64,000 nt of DNA from Stratiolaelaps scimitus (Eukaryota; Arthropoda; Arachnida; Mesostigmata; Laelapidae): contig JABWDB010000001.1 in the NCBI GenBank assembly GCA_019614645.1, positions 29,009,501-29,073,500 of the forward strand, in the 5' to 3' direction. The stretch's first letter is position 1. Each line of letters begins with the position of its first letter. Position numbers and translations under genes: made by a program. The notes under the pieces are model-generated. The model made no database searches, was not told where the DNA came from, and worked only from the letters and a program-made list of their open reading frames with translations. Positions 25,447 to 36,889 of the stretch are shown here, piece by piece.

Positions 25447-25830
25447 ATTAGTAGTATTATTATTAGTGTTATTATTATACAACTATACCTATATCGTGTT
25501 ACATTGCAACTGTTTAATTAATATGGAATGGCACTCATATGGGTATGTAGGGAGGCGTTTCTTGAATAGAACCTGCTCATGAATTATACAGAGTATTTGA
25601 AAAAGCACTCATATAGGAGAAAGATATAATATCTATATATATATATTTTTTCTCCCATATGCGTGCTTTTTCTAACACTCTGTATAATTCATGAGCATGT
25701 TCTATTCAAGAAGGGCTTCCCTCTCTACCCATATGAGTGCCATTCCATATTAATTAAAAAGTTGCAATGTAACACGATATAGGAATAGTTATATAATAAT
25801 AATACTAATAATAATTATAATACATATTAG
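25447..25830. repeat. Long foldback (inverted-repeat) element
   Basis: The left arm (core 25480-25622) is the reverse complement of the right arm (core 25648-25791). Over about 143 bp I count roughly 15 differences, so identity is near 90%. Shared blocks include CCTATATCGTGTTACATTGC, TTAATTAATATGGAATGGCA and GCTCATGAATTATACAGAGT. The loop is about 25 bp of AT. Outside the core, both arms continue as matching ATT/AAT-rich sequence to about 25447 and 25830. No ORF is present. It may be a MITE or foldback transposon, or a locus whose RNA would form a very long hairpin. A (TA)n tract lies directly to the left and a SINE directly to the right. No clear target-site duplication could be defined because the borders are low-complexity. 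Confidence 0.85.
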
Positions 25831-26015
25831 TCTAGCTCGGTGGCATGGTGGTGCATTCATACGTATGTTGCGATTGGAGAAGACACGAAGGTGCACGGGT
25901 TCGACTCCCACCGTTGCACATTCGCATTTCAACGGGTCCGTCTGATAAAGAGAAGCCGAACGCAGCTTTATCGTAGACGTGAAACGTTGGCTGACCATCA
26001 GCCCGGAAAGTTTAC
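25831..26015 (+). mobile_element. tRNA-derived SINE, family A (copy 1)
   Basis: The head has RNA polymerase III promoter boxes. A box-like sequence TAGCTCGGTGG lies at 25833-25843 and a perfect B box GGTTCGACTCC at 25898-25908, followed by CCACCG. The body runs CCGTTGCACATT, then TCGTAGACGTGAAACGTTGG, then CAGCCCGGAAAG. It ends in an AAT/ACAAT-rich tail near 26015. The body is shared with 59895-60004. The cloverleaf is not intact, so this is not a tRNA gene. The anticodon could not be assigned. Confidence 0.65.
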
Positions 26016-26225
26016 TTAATAATAACAATAAGTGAATTCCGCCGAAAGTATTATCATTAGATAGAATTGATCGCGGAGCAGAGCGCGAGTGATTTACATC
26101 TAGGATCGTTATTTTTCACATCATTCCCCATGCTGTTGCCCGCCAACAGCAACATAACATCCACTGTATCTCCAGCGGCTAGAACCGTCCCCATGTATTA
26201 GGCACACTGTGCATCCAGCTAACAG

Positions 26226-26702
26226 ATGAAGTCTCAATCTAAAATACTAAGTGATGCAATATGTATAGGTCGAATAGATTGTCATTCTCTATCCGTTCTT
26301 AGTTCTTCTTCGTATCGAGCGTTCGTAAGCCTGCCACGTCCTTGCGATCGATCCAGTAGTCTAATATCTCTCTCTCTCTCCCACCTCACTTTCGCTATCT
26401 CGTGGCTGAGTTGGGTGGATACGAGCACTAAAGGAAAGCTATTTACTGCTGCAACTACTATTGCTGCTGCTCATCCGCCTGACTACTACCACGACTACTA
26501 TGTACTACTGATGTACACTAATGGCTCCAGAAACGTTTCCAACCTGCAGCGTCCCAGTACGCCTCTCCGGGATAAGTGGTGCGTCCACCCCAGATGTGTA
26601 TTGCACCTGAGGAAGCTTAGGAGGAGCACATGGTTCAATCGTTGTTTATCTCCCACCTCCTCTCCTTCACTCTCGGCCTCTTTCTCCGCTCCTACTGCTT
26701 GA
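26226..26702 (+). CDS. Doubtful ORF starting at ATG, unknown
   Basis: 158 codons from a true ATG. After a Ser/Leu-rich beginning that includes a CT repeat, it reads FAISWLSWVDTSTKGKLF, then AHPPDYYHDYYVLLMYTNG, RDKWCVHPRCVLHLRKLRR and a Ser-rich end. It was not recognised. It lies 200 bp right of the SINE at 25831 and could be chance. Confidence 0.1.
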   Translation: MKSQSKILSDAICIGRIDCHSLSVLSSSSYRAFVSLPRPCDRSSSLISLSLSHLTFAISWLSWVDTSTKGKLFTAATTIAAAHPPDYYHDYYVLLMYTNGSRNVSNLQRPSTPLRDKWCVHPRCVLHLRKLRRSTWFNRCLSPTSSPSLSASFSAPTA

Positions 26703-28400
26703 GCTAAAGCCTATCCGAAGCAGTGGAGAAACGCAATCGGTCCGGCTACCTATGGGCCCGTTGTTCGTTGGGCCGTTCTTGGCCCGTTGTCCGAGCGCCG
26801 CCGCCGCCGCCCTCCGCAGATTGCTTGGTAGCTCGCTGGCCCGTTGTTGCCGACCAAGAAACGACGATATTATCGGTGTCGGCAGCTGCCCTGGCTCGCC
26901 CATCAGGTCAGGCAGTCCGTCCGTCCGCCCGCGCGACGTCTCTCCACCGGCAGGCGGCACAATCACCTTGGGTCAATCTGCCGGAGGCAAAACAGGAAAG
27001 CTGTAACAATGGAGAGAAGACGAACCGACGAAGTAATAGACGGCGAACCAACCGACGAAGAAGACGGGGGGGCTGGAAAAAGATGACTCCCTAATGAGAC
27101 CCACTGTTGTTGTCCTCCAGATAAGGCCGAAAAAGAAAATCTCAACAGCAGCGGCGGCAGCAGCAGCAGCAATTGCAAGACCCACCACGACAACAACAAC
27201 AGCAGCAACAACAACAGCAATCGCAGCAGCAGACTCGGCATCAAGAGCAGCAGAGACAATAATGATAGCATATAGCCGCTAGCGACAAAGACGGGGTACA
27301 CATCGATAAAACTTTGTCTATTTATTAACTCCTACCACTGGCACTGTACAGCGCTAGACGATTACAAGGTGCGGACAATATAGGTGCGGAAGACTGTACG
27401 CAGAATTCGTAGGCACTGTACAAAGGTACCGTGAAACTGTACGGCGTGGGGTAATCGATAGACACGGGGGGATATGTGGCCATTTGTCGTTGTTGTTTCT
27501 CTATGATACTCTTTCGGTGTGTGTGTGTGGTGTTCCTTGTCGTCATGTTTGGTTGTTCGTTTGTTTATCTTGACGGTTTCTCTCATTGTGAAACAACTGA
27601 TCTTGTCTGCGTGGTCTTCTGCAGTCGCTGGGAGCTGATTCATCTGCCGGCGCGATCTACTCGCGCAGAGGTAAAGGCGCTCACAGCGCCACACTGCACC
27701 GTCATATGTACACGGCCACTATATATATATGTCTGCCTGCAGCTGTGGTGGCGGCTATGACGGCGGCGGCGGCAGCGGCAGCTGTGTACGTGGCAGTAAT
27801 AGATTACGTGCAATACCACATCATCTTTTCACCATCGCGTCCCTTGCTACGATACGATACGATATATATATATATATATATATATGTGATGATGATGATG
27901 ATGATTATTATTAGTAGTAGTAGCAGTAGCATTTTAGCTGGGAACGAAATCTACTCTCTTGCGCACCAGCTACATATCTGCGTATTGAACAGACATCAAT
28001 ACATCTCGCCGTTCGGGTGTACGTTGCTCGCAGCTTAGTTGATTGACACAGAGGTTGTCAATTTTCTTCATTGTCTGTATGTGTGTGTGAGAGAGAGAGT
28101 GAGAGAGATAGAGAGAGAGAGAAGGCTCCACCGACGACGATGGCGGCGGCGACGACGACGAGTGTGAGAGCAGCGATAAACTAAGGGCAAGGTGACAGCG
28201 GCCGCGGCAACGGCAGCAGCAGCAGCAGCGCCAGGGCCAGCAGCAGCAGCAGGTCTTTGAAAGGCGGGTCAAGGGGAGCGAAAAAACATAAAAAAACCAC
28301 CACCATCACCACCACCAACAACAACTGCCAAAGACTCTCAAGCTGCCCCTCAACTGCGCCCCTGCCTCGGCTCTTCATTTCTCTCCTGTCTCTCACACAG

Positions 28401-28955
28401 TCGTCGTATACTTTGCAACGAGCAACGGACCGTCGCTCGAACGGATGGACCGTTTGCAGTCCGTCTGCCCGGCCATCGGCAAGACCGAGAAACAACAAAG
28501 CGGCGAAGATAGTGATCCAGTACGAAAGTGATCCATCCTCGCCAGTTCCCAGCGCTCGCTTACACCTCGGAACAGAGCAGAGCATAGCGGGTGCAGCTCA
28601 AAGCACCGGCCGCCTTGATCCCATCCCCATTGCGCCACCGGCGCCTGCCTCGGCGTCGCCGTACGACTCTCTGTGTGGCATTCGCGCCGCCCGATCCGTC
28701 GGTCGGCGAAATAAAAGTAGAAAAAACACACCTAGAAGGGAAAGAAACGAGATGCACAAAGACCCCAGTAGAGTCATAGGGAGGCCACGCGGACGACAAT
28801 TTCATAGCGGCCCACCGAAGGATTCACTGCGTAGCCTTGCGGCAGCAGCAGCGGCGGTGCCGCCGCCGCCGCCGCCGTTCGTCTCTCCTGCCGACCTCCC
28901 GCAGCCGGACCTCCCACTTCAGTATGTGGCTGCTATACGTCAGCTGTGCTCGTAA
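28401..28955 (+). CDS. Candidate exon in a GC-rich island, Pro/Ser/Arg-rich
   Basis: A pyrimidine-rich tract ending TGTCTCTCACACAG (to 28400) is one of the best 3' splice sites in the window. The open frame after it runs 184 codons to TAA. It reads NNKAAKIVIQYESDPSSPVP in the middle, later RNKSRKNTPRRERNEMHKD, and ends with an Ala run, a seven-Pro run and ADLPQPDLPLQYVAAIRQLC. It looks disordered and basic. The region is GC-rich and stop-poor in several frames on both strands, including a minus frame at 28181-28585 with a hydrophobic N-terminus, so open length alone means little. No family recognised. Confidence 0.17.
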   Translation, partial: SSYTLQRATDRRSNGWTVCSPSARPSARPRNNKAAKIVIQYESDPSSPVPSARLHLGTEQSIAGAAQSTGRLDPIPIAPPAPASASPYDSLCGIRAARSVGRRNKSRKNTPRRERNEMHKDPSRVIGRPRGRQFHSGPPKDSLRSLAAAAAAVPPPPPPFVSPADLPQPDLPLQYVAAIRQLCS

Positions 28956-29410
28956 CACTTTCTATTCCTTTTGGACGTTCTTCCCGTCTCTCCATGCTGC
29001 TCGCTTCGAGTTTTCCACTCGAAAGGATACAGCCACTGCGGATGACGACGTCGCCGCCGCCACCACCGCCATCGCTCGGTATCTCCTTTATCTCCGGGTG
29101 CGTTGTCTCCTCGAACGGTGCGCACTATGCAATGCGCGCACTCGTGCTGGATCTGGTGGCAAGGTCGAACACTGGTCGGGGCTCGGTTGGGGATCGGACG
29201 AGGGATGATAGCGGCGGTGGTCGCCGACGAAAATCCTTTTCTCTTTTTAGATTTTTTTCTTCTCTTTTTTCTTGGATGCGTCTACAGGAATTGGGGTGGG
29301 ATTGGCTGCCGCCGCCTCCTCCTCCTCCTCACATCTTTGCGAATTGCCGTCCGCTGCTGCCGGACTCCTCGGAGAAGGCGGCAGCGTATTCATGCTTGCA
29401 AGCGCATTCG

Positions 29411-29445
<35 letters not shown>

Positions 29446-32400
29446 GAAAACCGAGAGAGAGAAAAAGCGCATAGCGTACCAGCACACCCATACGCACGTA
29501 AACAGTGATGCGGGGCGGCGCACTCGAAGGTGGTTGCGTTTGTAGCGACCGCCTGCTGCTGGCCGATTCTGCTCGTGCGGAGGGCGATGGCCATGATTCA
29601 CGGGCTTTGCTGTCGATATAGAAAGCGGGCGGCGTCTCTGTCCATTGCTAGACATGATAGAAGTGACCCTCCCCCGCTAACCCTCTATCGCTTTTCAGCT
29701 TTTTAGTGACACAGCTGAGCCACAGCTGCTATCGATCTTAGGATTAGCTTGGAATCAAACCCTGCACCGGCGAGCTACAGCAGCCTCCTTCCCAACCGCT
29801 CGCGTTCGTCGAGGATGGTAGAGAGCGACTGGCGTAGACCGATGTGGACCTCAGCCATCACCACCAGCACCAGCCGCTGCACCGTCATCGGCGTTACCTA
29901 AGCTCAATCGCTGTTCACTAACGCGTTTTCCATTGGCTCGGGGGGGGGGGGTGGCGGCGGGTAGCGTGTTGTTGTGGTCAGCTCGTTCATTTTTGCGGCG
30001 CGGTGATGTCAAGGCGACAAAAGTGACAACCAGACCAAGAAGGCGGGCGCGAGACAGGCGAAGAAGCCAAGTGATGACGCGGAGTTGCTCGTTGACAAAA
30101 ACACGCGATCCCCGTCGACTAAAGCGAGCGGCGACAGCGGCGAACGGAAACAACGACAACTACGAGAAGTGGTCGTACTTAGAGTGCACTTAGTGTTGGC
30201 TGCTATCGCCGCTACCACCACTCATACTACCTGTACGGCTACGTAAACGGCTACTACTACTACTACGTTGTGCGTGCGTCAGGGCAATTGTGGAACGGAG
30301 CTCGGAACGACAACGCGAGGGGAGTCAACGTGGACCGGGTCGAGAGAATAAACAGCCAACAACAACTAACTAAAATGAACAAAGGAACAAGAAACCGAAC
30401 GAAGAATACGAGCCATAACCACGAGCAGCGCCGACGACGACGACAACGATAACAACAATAACAACTACGGTGAGATCGTCAGCGTTGTCGTTGCCGTCCT
30501 AGCGTTCGTCCTGTTGTCGAGCACAGCTCGTTGAGGTCTTCGAGGCTCGAAACAACAATGTCGGCAATGATCATGGTGACGACAACAGCAAGAACAACAA
30601 TGACGGCAATGCCAACAACAATGTCGACAGCACTCTCCTGCACTGTGACAATGTTACGCCTCGCAGACCTAACACCCCTCCTTTCATCGTTGCTCTAACG
30701 TGTGCACGTGACTAAGCCTAGCTGTTCCGCCTGTTCATTCATACCTTGCCATGGCCCGTGTGGCACCCGTGTGAATATAATGAATAATTGAGTAGCGGCA
30801 CAGTGGCAAGACGACCAAGAGGTAGAGACATACGGCACAGGCACGACGACTCTACAACTGCGACACAGCGAGCGAGAGAGAGAGACAGACAGCGAGGCTA
30901 GTTGAGAGTTTGCAGGGGTACGAGAGAACGGGGGGCCGGAGGTCCTAGTATGTGAAGTATCTCACGAGAAACAGAGATAAACAGCCGCGGCATGTTGTCT
31001 CTCCTCATCCCATCAGCATCCGCATCATCGTCGTGCTTGCCTTTGCCCTGCTTTGCCAGTTCGTTTGAACAACGCCCTCGCAAAACCCTTTGGCATGGTT
31101 GTTCATGCATTCGTACAGCCGTGCCCCGCTTGCAAGTTGCTCCTCTTCGGCGCGCGTACGGCGAAAGCCATCAACAGCGACTGGCGGGCCAGCCGCACCG
31201 GCGCCGGTAACGAACGCCACGTTTGTAGGGCCACTGTTGAGGGATATAGCGTTGGGGAAGCTCCGCCGGAGCATGCGGCAGTGACACTCACTACGGGCTC
31301 GGTCGGCGAAAGTGTTTTAGCGGTTCGGCGATACGGGATTGACGAGGGCTCACGGTAGCGAAAAAGAACAAAAAGAAAAAAAAACAACAAACAAACGGGG
31401 AACTGTGTATGCGGTTGTGAGTGAACAGTGAACGTGTAGAAATCAGCGTACGGGAGTTTGTAGCAGTGTCGCTGGTGTGGACACGAATAATATTGTCCAC
31501 GAAATGGCATCGTGTACTACTCGAATAAGGGTAAGGTGGGCAAGTTAGGCTACCAGTGGTCGGAGACAATACTCCACTCCGCTTATTGGAGCCAAGTAAA
31601 GTGAAAGTTATCCTGGCTGACTCACATCCAACGTTTAACGTCCACGGTGAAACTGTTTTCGGCATTGCATTATAAAACTGCCCCACCTACGTGTCTCCTC
31701 CAATTGCAAGGCAGGTGCACCGCGTCTCCAAGCTCGACTCGTTCATTGCAGCTAGATTACATTTAGGTTAGCCTGACGTTTGGTTAGCCGGAGCCGCGAT
31801 TGATGGCAAAGGCAAACCTTTGGCAAAACGAATTGCTAATAATTTATATTCCTGCCAGTTGTGAAGAGTTATGAAACATTTTTTGAAACGTCCAGTCCGT
31901 CAGTGGTCAAATGGAGCTCAGTTTATTAAAGCTATAACAGACTAAATTGGTCTCATACAATTATTAATATTATAGAACTGTTCCACAGTACATTCGTTCC
32001 CCTCTACTCAGATACTGATGTTACAACATATCCGAACTAACTCATCCAAATTGACCCAATAGACACGAAAAATTGATTTCGCCTCTTGGTTGTTCATTTG
32101 TATAAAAAATAGTACCTTGATTCATTGATTATGAATAACAATAATAATAATAATAATAATGATAGCACTATTTCTTCAGTCCCCGACCAGTGGCGTACTC
32201 ATTTACAATACAACAAAGTGGTAGCAACGAATTACTGTGAAAACGAAGTGTCCACGCCTGAGCTCGGGATCATTGCGACCAAATGGCGAAGAACTATGCT
32301 CGTTGGTGAGAGACTGACATTACACTGACATCGGCCACAGCCGATGCAGCGTTATTTGGTTATTTAATTATTTAGATGTTACAATATATACGTATTTTTT

Positions 32401-33094
32401 CCATTGTACGTGCGGACTGAACTCTTTGTGTGGTTGCCACATCCGGATCCATCCATGCCCTTAAGCGAAATCCTTTCGGATAACCATCTGTTATGGACAG
32501 CTAAGCCTGGTCTACAAATGAGTCCACTCAGAAAAGCCACGACCGCTCTGCGAGGCCACAGATTCCATCCACAACACGCTCCGCTCTCCCGAACAAAAAG
32601 AATGGACTTCCGTTTGTGGTTGGTCCTCGGCCCCTTCTCCCATCAGACTTTCTCAGTACTGATCAGTTTGTCATTACTACGAGAAAAGTCAGAGGAAAAT
32701 CCACACCATAGCCGAGGCCGCGGCAGGACCCCCTTGAAACCCTCCCGTAAGGGGTAGGTGACCAGCCGCTCCTAGCCTGCTTTTCGTTCACAAACATATG
32801 TTGCGATAGTTCTTCGAGCTCCGATCGAACTCATCGGCTGTCTTCGTTCTATGGCAGGCGCTGGTCCTGCTTGGTAACACTGTGTCAAGGGCCTGTCAAG
32901 AAAGCGGGGGCTCACGCGATCAATTGTAAGATTGGCCAGGGCTAGGGGATTATTCATCGCCTTTTCCAATTTCGGCCTTATCAGGACAGTCGGTCATGCT
33001 CTCGTCCTTATCTGTTCGTCCTCCGACAGACCTGGCAATAGTATCGCAGAGCAATGTCAAACATTCGCTAACAAATCACAATTTCTGGGGAGCT

Positions 33095-33110
33095 GGGGGG
33101 GGGGGGGGGG
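33095..33110. repeat. Poly-G run of 16
   Basis: A 16-base G homopolymer. Others occur at 2978-2990, 13376-13388 and 29940-29950, with C-rich runs near 23893 and 43545-43561. Such runs are often miscounted in assemblies. Confidence 0.85.
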
Positions 33111-33813
33111 TTAAACCGACGATTGTAAATCGCGATGCTGTTCATGGTTTTCATGGCAACCGCTAGATGGTTTCGACAGAGATACGCATTATAATAGTAA
33201 CCAGGCACGACTTACTTTTTTATTTCTATAATTCTGTGACCTGTGATTATGCACTCGCCTATACCTCGTTAAGGATCTTCGTCCACGACGTCATCCGATA
33301 CACGAGGCAAAAATCTATGTATAAATTCAGTTCAAGTGAATGCCAGTGGTAGAAGAGACACATTTTCTCGATATTACATACACCCTCCCTGATACGCACA
33401 CATGATATTGATTTATTGGCATACAAATACGATGCGGCGCCATGCCACGCCGCGCGAATTGACTGCCTCAATTGATTGCCTATGTGCAAACAGAAGCTAT
33501 CTTGGGCTTGTTCATCGTCTCCGCCTTCATGTCTTGCTCCGACATCCGAGTCATACGAGAAGCGTAGCTGTCGCCACTAGATATGCACCACTGAAATGAC
33601 TCGCTTTCGGACGGACTGACGCCGATGGCTGGCCAGCGCGGTAAATAATTCATCATACAGTAGACAGAAGTCATCTACACCTTTTCTGCAGCCAAACCTA
33701 AGACAAACCCTTACCCCACGTACATGAATTACAACAGACAAAACGTTGCCTGGTGACTAAGGCGAGTGTTTGCCTGTTGGATCAAAATGTATGTATACCA
33801 AATGTAGTGTTGG

Positions 33814-33817
<4 letters not shown>

Positions 33818-33858
<41 letters not shown>
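33818..33858. repeat. (TA)n microsatellite, about 20 units
   Basis: A pure TA run of about 41 bp within otherwise unremarkable sequence. Confidence 0.95.
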
Positions 33859-33859
<1 letters not shown>

Positions 33860-34185
33860 CCTGCCATTGAGCCGCTTTCATCCGATGGACGACCCGATGC
33901 AAGGAACATGCCTTCCCGAGTGCCCACCTTCATTAAAATATATTGCCATGGTAATAGCTATTATACTTTGAATGGTTTGACTTGCGGTGAAGATTTCGCA
34001 CTAAGCGATGCAAAAACCGTGGAGATTACATATTGAGCAGCGACTGGATTGGATATCTAGAATCGAAAAATTTCTTTGTGTTCGACACAACAATAATAAC
34101 ACGACTGTTTTTTCTCTAATTATTGAACGTTGCTAGTACGTCCACGCAGACGCTTTCCTGCATTTCAAAACGTACGGAGGCTTAG

Positions 34186-34503
34186 TCCTACAAGTCAGAG
34201 GCGAAGATCAGGTCCTTGTCAATTGAGAATGGATTCGTTTTCAGGACCAGTGTGCTGTCATTGTTCATCAACGGAAGCATCATAGGCGTAGCTTGCTTTC
34301 AACATACGAATTTATTGAGGCCATTTGTTGAACTGTTCGAACTGCTCAAATCTGACTTGGCCACGAGCCAGTTACTACTAAACATACTCGATACATTTGA
34401 CCTTCATCCACCCGTCGCTCTTCTCATCGCTGTTGCCGCCGACGCGGCAGCTATCTCATGCGTGCTAGATGTTGTAACAAATCTGGCCAGGCATGAGAAT
34501 TAA
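34186..34503 (+). CDS. Doubtful hydrophobic ORF, unknown
   Basis: The frame is open from 34186 to TAA at 34503 without repeats. It reads NGFVFRTSVLSLFINGSIIG, later ELFELLKSDLATSQLLLNIL and HPPVALLIAVAADAAAISCV. It looks helical and hydrophobic. The only in-frame start is TTG, so it would have to be an exon, but no strong splice borders are visible. A tRNA B-box-like GGTTCGAATGCC follows at about 34524. Confidence 0.1.
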   Translation, partial: SYKSEAKIRSLSIENGFVFRTSVLSLFINGSIIGVACFQHTNLLRPFVELFELLKSDLATSQLLLNILDTFDLHPPVALLIAVAADAAAISCVLDVVTNLARHEN

Positions 34504-34610
34504 ACGGTCACAGGGGCCGATTGAGGTTCGAATGCCCATCGATGACCTGTTCCTGGTTGTTGTTGCTTGTTGTTGATGTCGAAGGTAACCATTTCCTATT
34601 CGATATATAC

Positions 34611-34611
<1 letters not shown>

Positions 34612-34643
<32 letters not shown>
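34612..34643. repeat. (TA)n microsatellite
   Basis: A run of about 16 TA units. Confidence 0.9.
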
Positions 34644-34644
<1 letters not shown>

Positions 34645-36545
34645 CCTATGTGTATATGGTAACGTCGACGGCCGTATTCACGTAGACACAACAATAGTGT
34701 CTTATATTTAGCAAAGCCACAAGCATGTACAGTCGATGCGGACTCGCCCGCAGGGGGCTGTGCGTTTCTCACAGCAGAGGTCCAAGCTGCCCTTCGATCT
34801 TCATAGGACGACTCGTTTCGACAACGACCTGGTGTAGCGGATGTAGCCTCCATTCATATAGAGGTCCATTGACCGCTCCGATAGAAATGTTTCCAGGTCG
34901 TAGCCCATGCCAACATGAAACATATAATTGTATTATCCACGGTGTGTTGAAATGTCCCTGTGGCAACGGTGGATCCATCGCACGATCGAACTCATAGGAG
35001 ATAGACCAAGACAGAAGAAGAATACGAGGCGAACTATCAATCGAGAAAGTAAAGTGAACATTGAAACAACGACAAACTCCATTATATAGTACGGGGCGAG
35101 TTTGGCAAGGAGTCTCTCGCACATGACATTGTTTGTTCGAACAATCGATCGTTTAGAATGTAACAGCGATCCGGACAGGACAGAGTTTGACAATACTCGA
35201 CAAATTTCTACTACCTGGATGAGCACAATTTGTGAACTTGTGTAGATTTTTGGTCACTATGTGCGTGTGCATATTTGTGAAGCTCATTGCTATTATGCGT
35301 ACGCCAACCAATCGGATAGGCTGAAAAAATTCATTCTCAGCTTTCCGAGCTCAGACCACTAGTTAGCATTCAAATTAAATGTTATCCCTCTTGAAGCCAA
35401 TATGAGGTTACGTGAGTGGCCCGACATTCGTAGCAAAATTGGATATAAAATGAACTGAGAGACACAGAAGTGTCCAAGAGTAGTTCTCGACGAACATCCC
35501 GAATCGTTCACCCTTACATAGGCTAACTGTATAAATAGCTATCACATTCATGTATATATCCTGCACGTGTGTATGTATGAGCTTGTTATAGGTTTCATAT
35601 CATCCATAGTTCAATACCTTTCCAGTTTCCTCTGTGAATCCTTGAGAGCTTGAGAGCCTACATGCATCCCTATACTACTTAATACCTACTACCACTACAA
35701 GCTGTGCGCCTTATCAGATATAAAGGATAAATGGTGTTATGACACTACCCAGCTATATCTAGACGCGCAACAGCTTATCCTCGTAGAATGCCAAGCAGTT
35801 CTTTTTGCAGAAGTATCTAGAAGCTGTTCCATTGAGGTCCCGCTAAGCCTCTCCCACACGACTACCACCTGTCCTTTTGCTACTAACTCCACCACCACCA
35901 CCACCACTGCTATGTTCCTCCGTCTAAACCACAGCATCTGCAAGTAGAAGTACACATCTCTCTGGTCGCGATCTCATGCGGCAGACACGAACAGGCGTAT
36001 AGGTCGAATGGCTTTAAGTCGCCGCCGCCGCCGTGGCTGTCGTCAACACCGCCTAGTCCCCTTCTGTAACTTCGACTGGCGCGGAAACAGCGGCGTGGCC
36101 GGCGAGAGCTGGTGCTTGTGTGAACAAACATTAATAATAACAATAATACTAACAGCTATACTAAGCTACACAACGTAAAACAGTAGTGGTAATCGTCGGT
36201 GGTGGTTGTAGCAGCAGTTGGCCGCGATTAGCCACTGTTCCATTCACGCTCTATTCTTATCGTTGTTCGCGATTGGGTCAATGGGGCCTTCTCAGTTCCC
36301 TTTCAACGCTGTATTGGCTGCTGGGCAAAGGCATGCCGCTGGTGTTGCCTTTTTTCAAGGCAGGGAGCTGGTGGGCTTCTGCCGCAGCCTATTGCTGCTG
36401 CATTCACCATCACCGCGGATCGTTTTTCACGAGAGCAGCGCCGTATCTATTACGATCCGTGTTAGCATCGAAGCGCCGGTGGTGTTCGGCCATCGCAACT
36501 GAGAACGCTTCAACGACTTTAGTGGTAACATAGCCGTAGCCACAC

Positions 36546-36581
<36 letters not shown>

Positions 36582-36854
36582 CGGACACTGATTGCTATCG
36601 GTGCATACACACCACATATTGTGAATAGATATGAAATCACCCTGATCTTAGTGGCAGCTGTTGCTTGGCAGTTTCGCCATGATTTTACACCTTTTAGAGC
36701 TACTACTGTGAGTGATGGTGGCGGTGGCCGCTGCAGTTGTTGATGCTGCGCGATGCCGGGCAGACAGATGCACCACCTGCCCGAACCAGTACGGTACTGT
36801 AGCTCGTATCGTCTTCGTGGTGTCAATCGCTGCGATACTACGCTCTGTGCGCAG

Positions 36855-36889
<35 letters not shown>

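Larger units (their letters stand above)
27233..34185. other. Mixed stretch with a GC-rich, stop-poor island
   Basis: 28.1-30.5 kb is GC- and CpG-rich with many CNG runs and open frames on both strands, as expected near a promoter or in first exons. 30.9-31.5 kb has overlapping open frames on both strands. From 31.7 kb it turns AT-rich, with (AAT)n at 32129-32160. Apart from the candidate exon at 28401, nothing is recognisable. Confidence 0.5.

Noticed and set aside
25831..25925. Intact tRNA gene
   Set aside because: The A and B boxes are good but acceptor and anticodon stems do not pair, and the same body recurs at 59895. It is a SINE head.
29740..29800. Minus-strand tRNA-like GTAGCTCGCCGG and GGTTTGATTCC
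   Set aside because: The boxes are too close together, and the flanks match neither SINE family found here. It could be a deleted SINE, but support is too weak.
34470..34535. tRNA-like sequence with GGTTCGAATGCC
   Set aside because: No convincing A box and no foldable cloverleaf.
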